Below, one piece after another: positions 9,672 to 25,383 of a stretch of 64,000 nucleotides of DNA. Origin of the DNA: Tubulanus polymorphus. Lineage: Eukaryota > Nemertea > Palaeonemertea > Tubulaniformes > Tubulanidae. Positions within the stretch are counted from its first letter, which is position 1. Each line of letters opens with the position of its first letter. Location: NCBI RefSeq assembly GCF_964204645.1, contig NC_134025.1:2981001-3045000 (forward strand). Direction: 5' to 3'. A model generated the notes under the pieces. The model had not been told where the DNA came from. It saw only the letters and a list, made by a program, of their open reading frames with translations, and did not search any database. The translations under genes and the position numbers were made by a program.

Positions 9672-12600
9672 AAATGGCGACATTTCTAGTGAATAAATAC
9701 GCTGTATATAGATATAAACATTGATGTGATATATTATAAACCGAAACGTTTTATATATATATATTCTACCCGGTGATATACTTTCAAGTTGCAGCATTTT
9801 TGTATAATCTTCGTACCTATGAATATTATATGTATCGTTGTGGTGACTGAGTGATGAACAAGTTCTGTCTCAAAAACTATGAATACGAGCTTTTGTTTCC
9901 TGAGGTGCGTGAAAAGTGTTTCATCTTGTTTTCAACTGCGCGAAGAAATAGAGACTTTGGAGAGAATTTTGTGGTATGGTGTCTGGTTCAAGTTTTGGTG
10001 GTGAGTATGTAATGAGTGATCTGCACTCTACTGTACCCTTATCGAATAAGACTTGAATCTTTAGTATAAACAGTAAATGTCAAGGCCATTTGAAAGAGCG
10101 CTATCTCGTTTTATATGCTACACGCAGTTTCCATACATAATACATATTTTCATTGCTTCGTCTTGAAATTGATGTAAAATGCTGAGGATTCAAACCTCCC
10201 CACAGTTACAGCATTTAATACTAAGTAATGTGCTATATTTCTTTCACATCGTTTGATCTGATTTAAAACCTTTTTTTTTTTAAATATTATAGATAAGTGT
10301 GTCCATGTGGTGTCGCAAATTGTAAATTTGTCGTTACTTTTTCGTTGTGTTCAAATATATTCGTATGGGAAACAGTATATAAACAACATAATAATGTATT
10401 CGTGTATCTATAATCAGATATATCATAATACGTATGATGGACTAAGCCTAATCATAACTTTGGCAGCTTAATTGTCGTTTAGTAATACATGTAATGTAGT
10501 TAAATAGCACATCATATTATGTGTGTGTAATAACAGCTAAAAATATGAGAAATTGAGTGATTGGAAATTGCTATTGATCTTAACTGAATGCTTGGGTTCG
10601 TGATATTAGATTCTAGGACCACAATTCTGATCAGAAATAGGAGAAATCTTCAAACTAATTAGGCTACATATTAACATGATCTGAGCAATGTTTTGAATAA
10701 GACGAGTGTAAGTCATTGTGCTTTGTGATATTTTATACTTCGATACCGGTATCTACTTCAGTTTTGTTTCTAATCCTATATTTTCTCGTCAATCATCAGG
10801 AAAATTGTTCCAAAATTGTGCTAGTTAAATTGTGATATAGACGTGTATATTGAAATATCGATAACACGGTGCATCTGGCGGAGTATTTGATGAGATGAAA
10901 ACGTATCTTCCCGAAATATTGCACTCCACGAAATACGCTTTTTCTTGACATTTATTGATTGATTGTAAGGGTCAAAATTAGGGAAAATTCATCTACGATC
11001 TCATTAACGTATATATGGCCAGTATCGCGCTTTAATCTGTAAATACTTGTAATATATGATCACATTTAAACCGATGGTAAATCGTATTTTTCACGATTAT
11101 TCGCTCTAATCACATTAGACGCTTAAAAAATTAATGTTACAGCATTAGACGGTTACTATTCATACTGGCGCTTGCAGGAAAATCGATCCAACCAGCAGTC
11201 TGATATATCAGATCCATGTTGAACTGCACGTATGCACCACAGCATGTTGTTGTTCTGCTGCTTGCAATGTAGTTCAAGGGTAAAGACTAGTTTTTTGGCT
11301 TCATTGTGGCATTTGCTATATATATATGCGAACTGTGAACATTTCCTCTACGACTTTTCAATGGTTCCTTTATGATTTCAAAAGTGCAACTAATCTTAGC
11401 ATACCGAATTCCACATATTTCAGGCAGGCCTATTACAGTAGGCATGTTAGAATAATGTTAAGAATTTACTTTCAATTTCTGGCTCTAAATTCACCAATCA
11501 CTTTCAAATTTGTTATAATTTTGTTGAGTGTATCATTCATACAAGTGACAGGTTTATGATACGACTGCTTACTAAAATAAAAAAGAATAAATAATTAGGT
11601 GCTTATTGGAAAAAAAAACTAAGGTGCTTCTTTTAGGCCCAGGATGTTTGGTGCTATAATAGTATACATAGGTTTGGAAGTATGTGTCGTCAATGTGGTG
11701 GTACATGTACTTTTTCTTATGAACTCAGAATCGAATTACATGTAATTCAAATCTCTACCATGTCCTGATATGAATTACCTTATTAATTAAACAATTTCAG
11801 CTAATTAATCTCGACCTAGAAACTAGTCTACTAGTGAGTCAGCAGACAATGTTCGCTGTCGACTTTTTATGAAGGAATGTCCTACATTTTTTACCCTAGA
11901 TCTTTTATCTGCCGGCTGCGGTATTGATTTTCATTGCAGCCAGCGAGTAAACAATCCGGGTTCATTCAGAGGTGAATAACATCATAAACAATAAAACATT
12001 TAAAGATAGATTTCTACAGAAATAGAATAATTTTATATTTATGTTCTATGTGTCCTATTTTTTAGATTCATTTGTGCAGACACATACCGCTTGGTATTGT
12101 AAATCTTTTTACTTTTCTTCACATGTATATCAACATGTATATTTGGAATACATGATTTGTAAGTTCACTGAAATCCCAAATGCAACAGAAATTCTAGATG
12201 TAGAGCACAATGCTGTAGAATGTAAGTCGCGTCCCTATTTACAGTGATGTAGGCGTATATGACGTCAAATTATCGGCTATATCGATCATGTTCTGTTAGT
12301 CAGGTCGTATATGTGTCAATTTCTGTCGCGTGGCAAGGTGAAAAATGAATCTTTTGAATTCATAATTTGTTTTATATATAGATTCTTTTATCCCGATTGA
12401 TCCTACGTCAAGTTTATCGATTCTGATGGTGACAAAACAAATTTCTGCTATACTTAATGTGCTATCAGTATTAAATTTCATCGAACTATGCCTAAAACCC
12501 CGCTATCGGACCAAAAAAGAGAATTCGAGTTTCGTGTATCTTGATAAAAATGTCTTCTATCTGGTCTATTCGAAAAACAGCTGATTCTACATGATTAATT

Positions 12601-13716
12601 TAACGGTACTGGTTGTCATGGTAATGTAGAGCAAAAGCTCAACTGCAGCTTGCAGATAGGATCAAGGTGTTCTTATATGCGTAACACTGTATATCTATAT
12701 GTATTAATTAATATTCAGATGTAATATTTATCCCACATAGATCATTAGCAAGGTGTCTAGTGTGTGTATCGATCATACGATAGATGTCATGTAATATTTT
12801 TTGGTTAATTAATCCTGTCTAGTTATAATGTCGTATTGTCAAAATTGATGAAATCTGGTTTTATTTTTGATAGTCAGTTCATATTGATCTGTTGTGATTG
12901 TACTTTCTACGTGATCGTCATCTTTTAACTCGGAGAACCGATGCCTATATAAGATTTCCAGATGCATATCCGGTTTAACCTGTGGTAAATGATTGTATAA
13001 ATTCCCCCATTTTCACTCTAGTTCATTATAAGCGATGCAGTATTTTAACAGTTACAGTATCGGTATTTGAAGAGAGTTGAAATATTCATAGAAATGTAAA
13101 CTCTGGTTTACGTTTTCCATGAAATATTTAATAAATGTGCTTATCATACATGTAGCAGTTCTTGAACTGCATTTGCCATTTTTCTCGTAAATGTGCTTTA
13201 AAACTGCTTGGTTAAATGTGCTACAATATATTATCATAGCCTTATCACATCACACATCATTGTACATGCTGTAATTGTACCTAGAGTCCATAGTTTCATG
13301 TATCAAAATATTCCTAATCTGTCTCCAAAAAAAAACCTAAAAAAAGGGCATTATACCTTGTTGTAAATAGGTAACGTGTTAGAGAAAGGTATTTTTATTT
13401 ATTTTTTTGTGTTTTGTACCTGGATCGAGTATATCCAGTTTAAAGTTAGGTTTGGTTTCAAACCTTCGAATAATATGATTATTCAAAGGTTTAGATAGTC
13501 TTGTCTAGTGAGGCGAGACTGGAAGCAGACATTTTGGTATGGGATAGGTGCGCACACATCTCTTCGTCTTTCTCTACCAATACTTTGTACTCCGAAGAGA
13601 GATTTATTTTCGTTCACTATTAAAATCACTTGTACTTGTACATGAATTTCATGTTATGAGAAAGTTGAAAGACTTCTGTACTATATTTCTATCTTGAAGA
13701 TGAAATTTAGAATAAA
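9672..13716 (+). other. HECA 3' UTR, probable extent with several poly(A) signals
   Basis: After the HECA stop there is no other supported gene for 4 kb. AATAAA signals occur at 9692-9697 (very close to the stop), 11576-11581, 11586-11591 and 13711-13716. Long 3' UTRs are usual for this family, so the distal signal is plausible, but which ends are used cannot be read from the sequence. An RFX-like GTTGTCATGGTAAT lies at 12612-12625. Open frames inside (for example 77 codons at 11326-11559) look non-coding. Confidence 0.4.
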
Positions 13717-16700
13717 AATGCATATATTGTATATAAATCGATGAAAATCTTTTTTGTTCAGAATTTTATGTATTTTATCGTGGTTGGCCTGGTGCAGTTT
13801 TCGACTTACGGTGTATGGAAACAACATGTTGTGTAGTCCCAAGTCTGTGTCTTGCGGTCCACAGCTTGACTTCGCATGAATTCGTCAAAAAAGCCAGCTC
13901 CATATAACTGAAGCAACCACTAAACCAACAAAGACCTTTGCTTTATACAGGAGAGTTGGCTGGTTGCCTGTCTTTACTTTTGATTCTATGCCACCTGCAT
14001 TCGTAGTCAGGTTATTCAGGAGAGGAGAGGAATTTGTTGGATACTCAAATCAGCCTCACTTACCAGGGGAGACTCCTCACACTATTTTCCTTCATAAGTG
14101 GACCACTGCTACCAAAATAGATGTGATTTAGGACAACAGAAGTTCCTGGAGTATTATTCCGAAAATGTGGATCAAAATTCATCCGGTTTTGTTCAGTACA
14201 TCGGTATTGACGATATGTAAATATAGACAGAGGGACTTGTCATTTATAAACAGCCCTGGATGATAGCTACTCGTTGATCCCTGGGAATAGGTGAAAAAAG
14301 TGTAATATAGTATTATCACTGACGGCTGTCTATGTGAAGTTAAATCCCCCAAACCACAACACGGATAAGATACTACAGCGTACCAACATTTTCTTTTTTT
14401 CTGAGAAAATTCCCCGACTTTATGATACAACACGTTATCGTATGGAAATTGATGCCAAGAAAACAATATATTTCTAGATGCCTAAGAAAACAGTGAAGCT
14501 CCTTGTTTACAACTTGATAAGTTCGACTTCTACCGTTCTCCTACATTATACATGTAGTACGGGTATTGAGACTGGAGTAAAGGATTCCAATTTAGTAATG
14601 CCATTGGCAAATGCCACGTTTCACCATCTATATTACTTAGTACTGTACTGATACTACGCATTTTAGTCACAAAACGGAAACGGATGACACATTGATGAAT
14701 TGATATCCGGTTTAAAGACCAAGGCCATTCTGATAGATTGTAGACTCAAACATTTGAACATATATTGCGTTACCAATACGAATCATATCCGTGGATTTTT
14801 TTATATGACAAGAATATCAAGGAAGTAAATTTCAGCTGCAGAGTCAGCCCCAGAAATAATAGAATGAAGCGCAATCCCTGGATTAAAAAGACAAACAGTT
14901 TAACAATACACGATAAAGTACTTTATTCAGAATATCCTTTATCCTCTTTCAGTTGAATACATTCAAATGAGTTCGGAATTTCATTACAAGAACAAGCGAA
15001 ATTTTCTCTTGTTTTGCGAACACACACCCGAAAAGAAGTATAACTTAAAATCAATGCAAAGTTAAATCTAACTTGAATGCATCTATTGTCTCATATGATG
15101 AAAAAACCTCCCGGTAGTTGATAAAGTACACGAGGACCTTTATTCATTTGTTCTTTATAAGGACAAAGTCGTTTATTATTAAGCCTGTCTCTTGCTAATT
15201 AAATCAAACAGTAGAGTGCACATGAACTATTTAGAGATAGCGGCGAATAATGGAGCTTACTGATTAATCTCAAGGGTAAAATGTTGATAAAAGTGCGCAC
15301 CATCTTCTGAAAAAACAAAAAGGTACATTGTCCAATTCATTCAGCTAAACCCCTATGTGATTCTACGATATCAGCAAATATTATTCTGACGAGGGTGTGT
15401 AAAAACATTCTGAAATATTCAATCAAAGCAAGTTTTACACATTTTGATTCCACACGAAACTTAAATCCGTATCAAAAAGGGCGGAGGTGACATATTTTCT
15501 GTGAGCTATGCGTCATAAGCTCAGCCTGTCTCCCCGGCATGTTGCATAATCATCTGACTCAACAAGAGAGGAGACTGCAGAATGATTCATTGATAACTCA
15601 CGAGCAAGCTGCTCGCAAATAAAAAAAAAGAAGCTATACGCTCGACATCAGAAAACGACTCAGGATAAACATGATGTCAGTAAGATGTAATAACTAGCAA
15701 CCAACACGTGTGCCTGCCGTAATCCGTATTTTTAGTACTGAGGCAATCAATGCAGATTAGAGATTCAGTCCGAATTTAGAAATGATCATCAATAGCAAGT
15801 CTTACACTAAACTGTTTAAAAACTACTGAATATTTTCTCCGCTTATTTGATGACCAGACAAAGTGTCGATATATGTCGTGCCTGAACATATTACACGTAA
15901 TTTCAAAGAAAAGTCAGACATCGGCCAAATTAGCGTACTTACAAATGAAATAGAATCATATTTCTGCTCCCATTAATTCGAAGTACTGGAATTTTCTGAG
16001 AATTTGGAAGTTGAATACTTTTCCGGGGAGGATTCTTAGAAAGATGACAGTAGTGAAATAAGATCATATCACCAGGGTACCTCGAGGCGCGTCGCTGTTT
16101 ACAACGTATATTCAGCCACGACGGTAGAACAGTAAAAACAATACAGTGTTGTTGTATAATCCTTCTTATCAACTTAATTTTACTTGTGAAAATCTCAAAT
16201 TCAAAATAATCATCAAATCTATTCATTATAGTAATATATTTCATTCTAATAAGATATGATATAATATCACGATTCTATCCACAAAATTCAAAATACATAT
16301 ATTAATATACACGTATACGTAAAAGCCTATTTTCGTGCTTTAACTGCATGGATATAATTTTTCTATTTTCAGCTATGAGAATCAATACACGATCAAAGGC
16401 ATCTTAAGATCAATCAGGTCATCATCAAATAGCAGTGGGATCAATGAAACAAATGTGACATTAAACAAGGCAGGACGATGGAATGGATGAAAACACGCCA
16501 ATATTGACTCAATTCTCAGAATCAGTGCTGTCATCTGCTTTCAGGTGTACACCGCCAACCGGATATAAACAATTTCATTTTCCGGGAAAAATCTTCTTTT
16601 TCACAGGGGAATATTTTGATTATTATGAAGAAGCTGCGGGCATCCAGGCAACGGGAAAAATATTCTGTATTTGGAATGTAAAAAAATCTAAATTGCCAAA

Positions 16701-19700
16701 AGATATTATTAATCTGAAAAAAAAACAAACAGTTTTAAAGGCACTCGCTCTAATACAATATATTTGTAGATATTTTCCAGGAAATTTTGATACGACGAGT
16801 TATTGATATATGTCCCGCTGGGGTTTTATGTGTTTTGAATAGCAAATTTCTACAATCCTGTACGGAATCGATATACATCGGTGGGGGTTGAATAGAATCT
16901 ACATAAACATCGGAGAGTCACCGACACAATTCGCAGAAGTCCCAGGGTTACACATACTCTAAAGCACGGAACAGGGAGGAAAAGGGAACTACTGTAAACA
17001 TGAGTTTCGAGAAAACACTGAATGAGTGGCCGACACATGTTTGATGGAATAAACCCACCCTTTATCCGGTATCAAAAAATAAATGAATATTGAATGATAT
17101 CCAATAATTGGATAAGTCACTATTACATCCTTTTAAATCAATAATTCAATAGAAATTACTTTTTTATCACCCTGGAAAACGTAGGGACAGATGTAGATAA
17201 TTGAACATGTATGACCCTGTTACAATTGAACAGAAATTAAACGTATTACAGAGTAGTGTATGTATATATATATATATATAGTAGTCATCAATTTGAATAC
17301 AATGTTGAAAGGGGCCACGATATATAGTCTAAACTAAGCCATCATCATTACAGCAATTTTGATAATATATATATACATATAACAAAGGCGGTGTGGTAAA
17401 AGACTATTAGACTATTCAAATATTGTCTGTGTCCGATCTGTACATTTGATATATTTGCCTATTATCAATACAACATATTATGAATATCGCTGATGAAATG
17501 TTTTTCCTCAATCAGAAGGTTAGAAATCACCATGAAGCTAATAATCACTGCAAGATAACTCGATGTGTTATTCGTTTTTTTATTCGCGGGCAATATTAAT
17601 TCTTCACTGGAAGCAATGTTGACGTAGGATTTCCGGTGTTTTGATAATGCTTCATGAAGTAAGGTAATGTTATTTCGAGGGATTGGGGGTCAGCATGGAA
17701 AGTGATGATGCAACCGAATGAACCCTAATCCGAACATATCTCTAGATTATCCAAAGTGTTTAGGTTTTTGCGTCAGTACATTAGATAATCATCACGAAAA
17801 ACCTGCATACATCGCGAAAAAATTACCATGTTGCATCAGCTTGTTCAACGCATTTATGTTGTGTAAATTGTGACACCTGGTTTTCTGGATAAGCCCCTAG
17901 ACTAATGTATATCTTCATATCCTGTGACATAAAACCCTGGACTAGCAGCTGTTGCATCGCTTCTACGTATATACATGTACAATCAATTGAATTTTTGAGT
18001 TCGTACATTATATCCGAACATCCCATATGACTAAAACAATATAGTGTACTATATATGGTTATCAGATTGGACAATTAAAAGTACTCATTATATACATTGA
18101 TCTGAATTGGTACATTCTGACATTTCTTAACATTTCACCTTGTAGTAGAATGTCGAGAAACACGCTACCGACATCATCCGGATATTTATTGAATTTCTAT
18201 TCCAAATGATTTAGATTCGACTTCTTCATACTGTAGGAGTCACTGAATTGTTGAAATTGACAAAAATGGTTTGTCTTCACGTGCGAGAGCCATGACTATG
18301 TTTATTTAAATGGAGCCATATTACGTAACTGTTGCTGAAAAAACGATCAATCAAGTGCATGTTACATGAAATGAAAAAGGACAAGTTACAATGAAATCCA
18401 ATATCGATATAGTTTCATGTCAGTGAACCTACATCTAGGGTTAAGCAATAACCTTCAGAATTTTACCAATGCTAATCATGGTTTGACAAGAAAAAGATAA
18501 TATACATGTATCGGATTGGCTCAATATGTCTATTTATGTACATTTATACATTTCATTTGAAGTCATTCTCATATGTAGATGTGAAACTATTTGACAATTT
18601 TAACCTGTCTAACTGAAAATGCCACACCAATATCTGTGGAACATCAAAGATAACTAAGTACCCGCCCGCGGTCATCATCAACCACGATTACTGTCTCCTA
18701 CGCTTTCATACTTCACGTCACAAATTACGCATGCATCAATTGAGTTCACAGAAGAAAATTGGTCTGGTATTATCTATAAAAGATTGTCTGTCTAGTCTGC
18801 GAGCAGTACCGAACAAAAAAACCCCATAAACACAGCATGCGTTGTCGATCGCTCCTTTTTAAATTAATATTGAATAATTGATTGAAAATGTTCTTACAAA
18901 GATCTAAAAATGATTATGTAATGCAATGTAAATGGTTCATGTTGATCAGTGTTGCTGTCATACTCGCGCTGATTATCGCGTGGGTGTTTTCTTTTTTTAC
19001 ATAACTCCGAGGAAAATTGTTTTCAGTGTTACAAACGCCGAGAGGATGCCGTACATTAACAATCACTGGACTCCTTGGAAAATTACACTAGAAATCAGAC
19101 TAAGGCGATTATTTAGGAGAAATAAGCTTTTCTCAGAATTTCCTCGAGGATACCGGTTCTGGTAGAACTCGAAATGGCAAACTGAAGTACGGTACCGCTT
19201 GAAAACGCAAAATGTCACGCACTGAAGAGTTGTTTGTTGTTCATGACCGAGGCAGATGTCCTAGGATGTCCATCCACCAGCCTTAGAAACTGATGACAAG
19301 GCATCAAGATGGGGCCAGCAGCTTCCAACACTTTAAAATTCCTCGGGGTTGATACTAAGTCATCCAGTTCATTGTAAGTTCATCATATGCTTATGAAAAG
19401 TTGATAACTGTCAACAAGGATTCAATCATGTTTCCAAGGAATTGTTTCATCAGAAAAAGCGAATGGAAAGTTCTACAATGTAAAGAATGTATTTCAATTC
19501 CCCCTCGACAAAATACTACGCTATCTGAAAAGAACATATTCCAGTCCATCCTCAGCTAATTTTAGATATATAGATCTATTTATATATCGAGTTGCGTCGA
19601 GTTGTGTGTAGAATAGGTTCTTGTCCAACCTTGGAATAGTTTTTTTACCCGTGTTTTAAGGATAAGACGATCTTTTTTCATAAGAAAACACACAAAAAAC

Positions 19701-22700
19701 TGAAATATTTCGAAAGAGACAATGAGTTGATGAAAGTGCGTGTCAACCCTGAGAATACAATAAACCTCACTCCCACACCTCACATCTTTTTTGAGTCATC
19801 GAATGCACTTTAAGATCTTGTTTTTCTCTTCTCAGTGATCATGACCTTGTCGTCATAAAAGTACACACGGATCTGATTGACGATGTCATTATGGATGGCA
19901 TACGAATGACACACGTTCTGAAGTCCCTGCGGTGGTTATTTCAAGTATAGCTCGAGCTAAGGTGTTTTGAAATGTAAACAGATCTTCAGAGTTCAATGCT
20001 GGGGTCACATATCGAAAATCAAACATGCAGACTTGTTTTTTAAGACAACTTGTTTTTCCCGATTCAAGGTGCTAGCAACCTCTGATTCACCCCACTTCGC
20101 GATTGATTTTTGCACCAAACAGTCCTCGATACGGTTCATCGACCTTTACCGCAAACTCAACAATGCCTTTCCTATTTAGCTGTCCGTCCATGCAACTTTG
20201 AGACATTTTTTGAATATTTTTCATGCCATTTAAGCAAAGGGCCGAAGAGGACATCTTCCATTTTTACTCAGCATACTTTCTACACATTCAATTCGATTAT
20301 GAATGAAGCAAAACAATAGTGAATAAATGAGTCAACCAATCATTAAACTGCCTGGAGTTGATTGGTTATTTCTTACATCGAGATAAAACCGTTGATAAAA
20401 AGTTATGACTGGTGAGGTACCGTGATGGTAAAAATTGTTGGAGGTGTTCAGGGTTACATGCCCTAAAACACGCACACCTCACAGTAAACACAATTCACCC
20501 CTGTGATGTCACACGTAGTTCGTATTAATACGATCTCTCTGAATCAGTACAAAACAAAACATGTTCTCCGAAAAATTACGTTGTTTATATATCTAAATTT
20601 CACTGACAGACTTTATAATTCATTATATTCCTTGACTAATGCAAACCGGATAAAACAATTTTTGTAGCATTCGCTATAGTTCAACTTGACCTAGTTATTC
20701 AATATTGAAACTTAAAAAAATTCGCCTATTTCCAATCAATCATCTGAAGTGTACAGCTTTGTTTCCAGGTTCAATTGAGCATGATTTTTTTTCTATCGCA
20801 GAAAACCTGCACAATATCACGTAATCGTCACAAGATGAAATTCCTTAACCGGAGTCACCGAAAAAAAATAATCGAAACACAAATGAAATTGAGACTTTTT
20901 ACATGTATTTTAATATCAGCACGTGAAAACAGCAGGCCTTGTACCTATAGAATGTACCTAGCTCCTCATTTTACCCTATTTCTACGCTATTGGGAGATGA
21001 TACCAGCAAAATGTATAGATAAATGTGTGAATATATTGTGAGGGAAGGGTGGATGGAGAGGCTTCCAGGACATTAATACGATAATCGTGTATAAAATGCA
21101 TGAACTGAAGCTCATTTGGAATGCTGCCAGATTTTATGATCATTACGTATTTTTCCATTCAGCTTAAACTGAAAGTTAAACTGAATGGATCTCTCTGAGG
21201 TTACACGTACGGGCAAAAATCCTAGATCTTTATTGGCATAATATCATCTGAAAACTGAATTGACCGAATCATTGGTAACGCCAGACTTACCATTGACCTT
21301 AAAAAAAATGGTAAACACTCATGCTTATCTTTATTGTCTAGAATTGAACAAATAGTTTTATCATATCTTTCAAAATGAATGTGATTAGTTCATGTCATGA
21401 TGTCTATACTGATTTAACAATTCATAACAATTCTGAAAATGCCCTATTTTTCAAAACGACTTTCTATAAGCTTATATCTGTTTCGGGGTTTGTCAAAAAA
21501 GTATAAATCCTATATAACACTAAATTCCTGATCAAAGCTATGCCATTTCACAGTCAGGAAAATACCAAAGAAAACAACAATACAGGGTATCTTTTCGCGG
21601 ATGACTCATCGAAAATAGTTTTGTATATCAACAGACATGGCAGGCATTCATGACTGACAACTCGGTAGGAAAAAATAGGGTTATTCTAATCCCCCTCTTT
21701 GTTCAGTCACAAATAAAAACAACTGATATTCAAAACAAGTTCAAGGTTGTTGTGATAGATTTCACTATTAAATCATAGGAATTTGAACATATTCATGTTT
21801 TCCGTTGGTCTTGGAGTCGGGTCTTTCCTCGTTTATCTTGGCACGGAGCCCAATCGTTAAATCTATGAATGGAAAGCGCAGTTTGTCCTGATTTGGCCTT
21901 GACATGATACCACGATGAGCGAGCCTTTGACAGCCGCTAAATACATAGTCATACTATACACTAATCCCGCTCCGACTCCTCATATGGTTTTATTACAGAT
22001 ACCTACGTGTATTGGAAAAATCAGTCATCATCGGTTTCACTTTCGAATCATAAAAATCGAATGAAGTGGTATGATTCAAATTCAAACATCAAAATGGAAA
22101 AATATTGAAAGAAAGCTAAAACATCTTTTGTTTACATGTTTTCATATTTGCAACGTATTTCTAAACTTTTGACACACATCGAAAACATACACAGCTGGTT
22201 TACTGCTTCGTTGAATAAAGCTCAATAAAACCCTGGATCTAATTTATCATGTTTATGACCTTCACCTTTGAATTGTTAGTAAACATAAAGTCTGTTCCGA
22301 CCAATAGAAACAAATCAAAATATCATTTTGTTTTATTCTGGTCGACTTGTTCCTTCATGAATAATGATTATAAAGCGAGGTACCAGTAGGGTTACGTTTC
22401 GGACTAAGGTCATCATGTGTCCAATAACTTGAAAGGGGTTGTAAAATAATTAATTTCATGTATATTTGTAAACAACTTTATGCACGGTTTGTTTGGTGAA
22501 CGAGTACATCTGAACCGCCCGATCAGGAAGAGTATCACACAGCTGTACGGCTAATTATTCATAATCCATATTTAGACCTAAATATAAATCAACGAACACA
22601 AACCCCTTTGTTTACATGTATGGAAATTGAACTTTATTCGATACTAATAATTCCACTGTCAGCCAAAGGACAGAAAGGGTAAAAGAGTTTATTACACTAC

Positions 22701-25383
22701 AGGTGTACACGTACCTAAATTCATTAGATGCAACAGTACAAAGAAAACGTCTGTTTCGATATTCTTGACACCAATAAGTAAGCTAGTTGAACTAGATTTT
22801 CTGGAAATTTCTAATTTCAGATTTTCAAATGGTATATTATCATTTGTAGATATTCGCACGCATATGATGATTATGCAGTTCTGCAAAATGCATATATTTC
22901 CCGCATTTGATATCTTTCAATAGTTTCAATATTCACCACATCGCGCAGCACAATCGAGTCTACGTAAAACCATGTTTTAGACTGCCATTAATTTAAACTT
23001 ATCACTACTGCTACTAGATTTCATTTTGTCTACCTTCACATCGATGATAAGTGTTGTCTGCATAAATGAAGTGTGTCTCTGACGAGTACATTGTATTTGA
23101 AAGACAATTGTTTTACCTGATGTCCTGAAGGTCGCAACTTTGAAAATGTCCTTGTCAAACTAATCATTCAATCAATCACCTAATCTTGCATAATTTTGAA
23201 AAAAAAAACTATTCAAAAGATTGCATAACATATCTATGTACTTAATGAATGCTTTCAGTAATATTTTCTGTATTGTTTTCTGCATTATGACCTTTGAGCA
23301 ACATATAGTTCATCTAGTTACTTTCTGTTACTTCTGTTTGTTGATTTAGACAAATCTATTTATGTTTGTGTTATTAGATTTGTAATTTTGAGTTGTCCCT
23401 CCAATACATGTAATTGGTTTGGGTATAAATTGAATTTAAATGAAATAAATAAACGCAGCCTACCGAGGGTAAAGGGAATCATCTGAAATCAAATGCCAAA
23501 AGCGTAATGCAATATATTTGAATGCGTCAAGTGAATATCAATTTTAATTTTTAATGCAAATGACAAAAGGTTTTTTCAGAGCATATGTATTGACAAAACG
23601 CTTGACTATTGGGATGTAGAGCAATATTGGTAAAATTGCGTGAACTTTCATTGACACTGTGAGAATCTGAAGCTGAATAAAAGCTGGATTAGATAAATAC
23701 GAGCCGACAAGTAGGTATATATGTTTTTCGGAAAAATGATCTAGCGCAATAATTTCCCACTATTTACATACTGTATGATAAGCTAGGTGAGTCAAGTGAA
23801 GTAAGTCTACGACTTCTCCGGCTTCACTGGTTTATTCGATAAATGCCTATTTGTGTTTTACCCTGGACGTCCCCATAATTGTATGGATTAGATAATATTA
23901 TCTAGTCCACAGTAAGCCGTGGAAATGTTTTTGAAGTTAGTTGCAAAATGATCGCTCTCAACGCGTACAACAAAGAACGTTGCGAAATAAAGAATTTGGC
24001 CCGAAATCCTTGAGTCACATAAAAAAATCTAATTGTATCAGTCTGCAGACTGAGCATGAAACATATCAAAGAGAAAATGACTCAATGCAAATCATTAAAC
24101 TGTTCATGAATCATTTTTCTACCGCAAAATCAATAATGTAATAAATAAGAGAAGCTTTTTCTAAATTCAGGACAGTGCAAATATCTGGTTCATCCTTCTG
24201 ACAACATATATATTACAGTTTAATAGCCTACTTGACGACTTTATAGCTCCTTAAAAATTGTTATCTTCCCCTATATAGTTTGGAGAAATGCATGGAATTT
24301 CAATTTCTCTAGTCAAACATCAAAGTCATGGAGTGGTTGGGTCTCAGCCACTCCCATAGGTAAAAACAAAGAAATGCGACTACATGACTAACAATGATGT
24401 AAAATGTACCGAAAACCAGAAGAATGTTCAAGGACAAGTTGTTTACAACATTTCGTCTACGATATCAAATAATTCCAGGACTGTTTTCCCATCAAGCATT
24501 GCAGTAGCGTTTTATCGACCAGTAAAAATTACAGCGCGGGTTCAGCCAGAGTTCAGGCAGCTTATTGATCAAGCCCTCTGCAATTTCCCTCGACAAAACA
24601 AGTTAAGTGATTTTCTTCAGTGCTCTTGCCAGCATGAAAATAACCAATTCACCTGATCCGAACCAATGACAGTGAACATGTAGGCTAAAAAAAGTTGAAT
24701 TGACAGCTGAACGTGAAAGTTTTGTCACCATACTATCCCAAGGCTTTCAATTATCCATTGAGCCGTGAAGGTCTAATCAATAATAAGCTTTATTTATGAT
24801 GTTGTTTTGATGGTGGGTTCAGGCACTTTGAGTCACGACCCTCACAAATTCTGAGGTAAAGTGCACTAATGCAGTACAAGAATGATTAAACAAATAGTTT
24901 GTTTTTAGGTATGAAAAATAAGATTTTCAAAGTTGATAAAAAATGAAATGAATTGAAGTATCATCTCTGTGCATTCGCAGAGAACCATTAACGGCGTTTA
25001 AACAGATTCACTTAAAAAACTTTCTAAATTTTCTAAATATCTAATTTATAAATAATACGGTAATTTGGCTGTATTTACCAGTGTCAGGAATATCTTTGAT
25101 GTGTAGTCGAACTATTTCTGATAAGAATCCACCATTGTATCGGAAGGTGATAGTTTAGTATTTAGCCACTATACGGTGCCAGTTAACGGTATCTTATTGG
25201 TGAAAGTTTTACGATAGAAAGTAAAGTTAACTATCACGACATTCACGAATCTTGTAAATGTTTGAAACATCTATCCCCAGATTCGAAATGATGTGGATTC
25301 TCTTTACAAGGCATTTAGTACAACGCATAGTGACGTAAGAATTCACACATCAAAAAATTGTATGAATTTATTTCTCCGGACAA
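13717..25383. other. Intergenic region with only weak open frames
   Basis: About 11.7 kb without a gene I can support. Two open frames are a little better than the rest: a 107-codon plus-strand frame at 16483-16806 and a 90-codon plus-strand frame at 24384-24656 (balanced composition, four cysteines). Neither matches a family I know, and about this many frames of this size are expected by chance in a 64% AT window. A (TA)n tract lies at 17262-17281. I see no RNA gene or recognisable transposon. Confidence 0.45.

Noticed and set aside
9669-9695. Stop-codon readthrough extension, as described for Drosophila headcase
   Set aside because: A TAG follows in frame after only six codons, so readthrough would add nothing useful.
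10185-10205. tRNA-like B-box near GAGGATTCAAACCTCC
   Set aside because: No A-box, acceptor stem or cloverleaf can be drawn around it.
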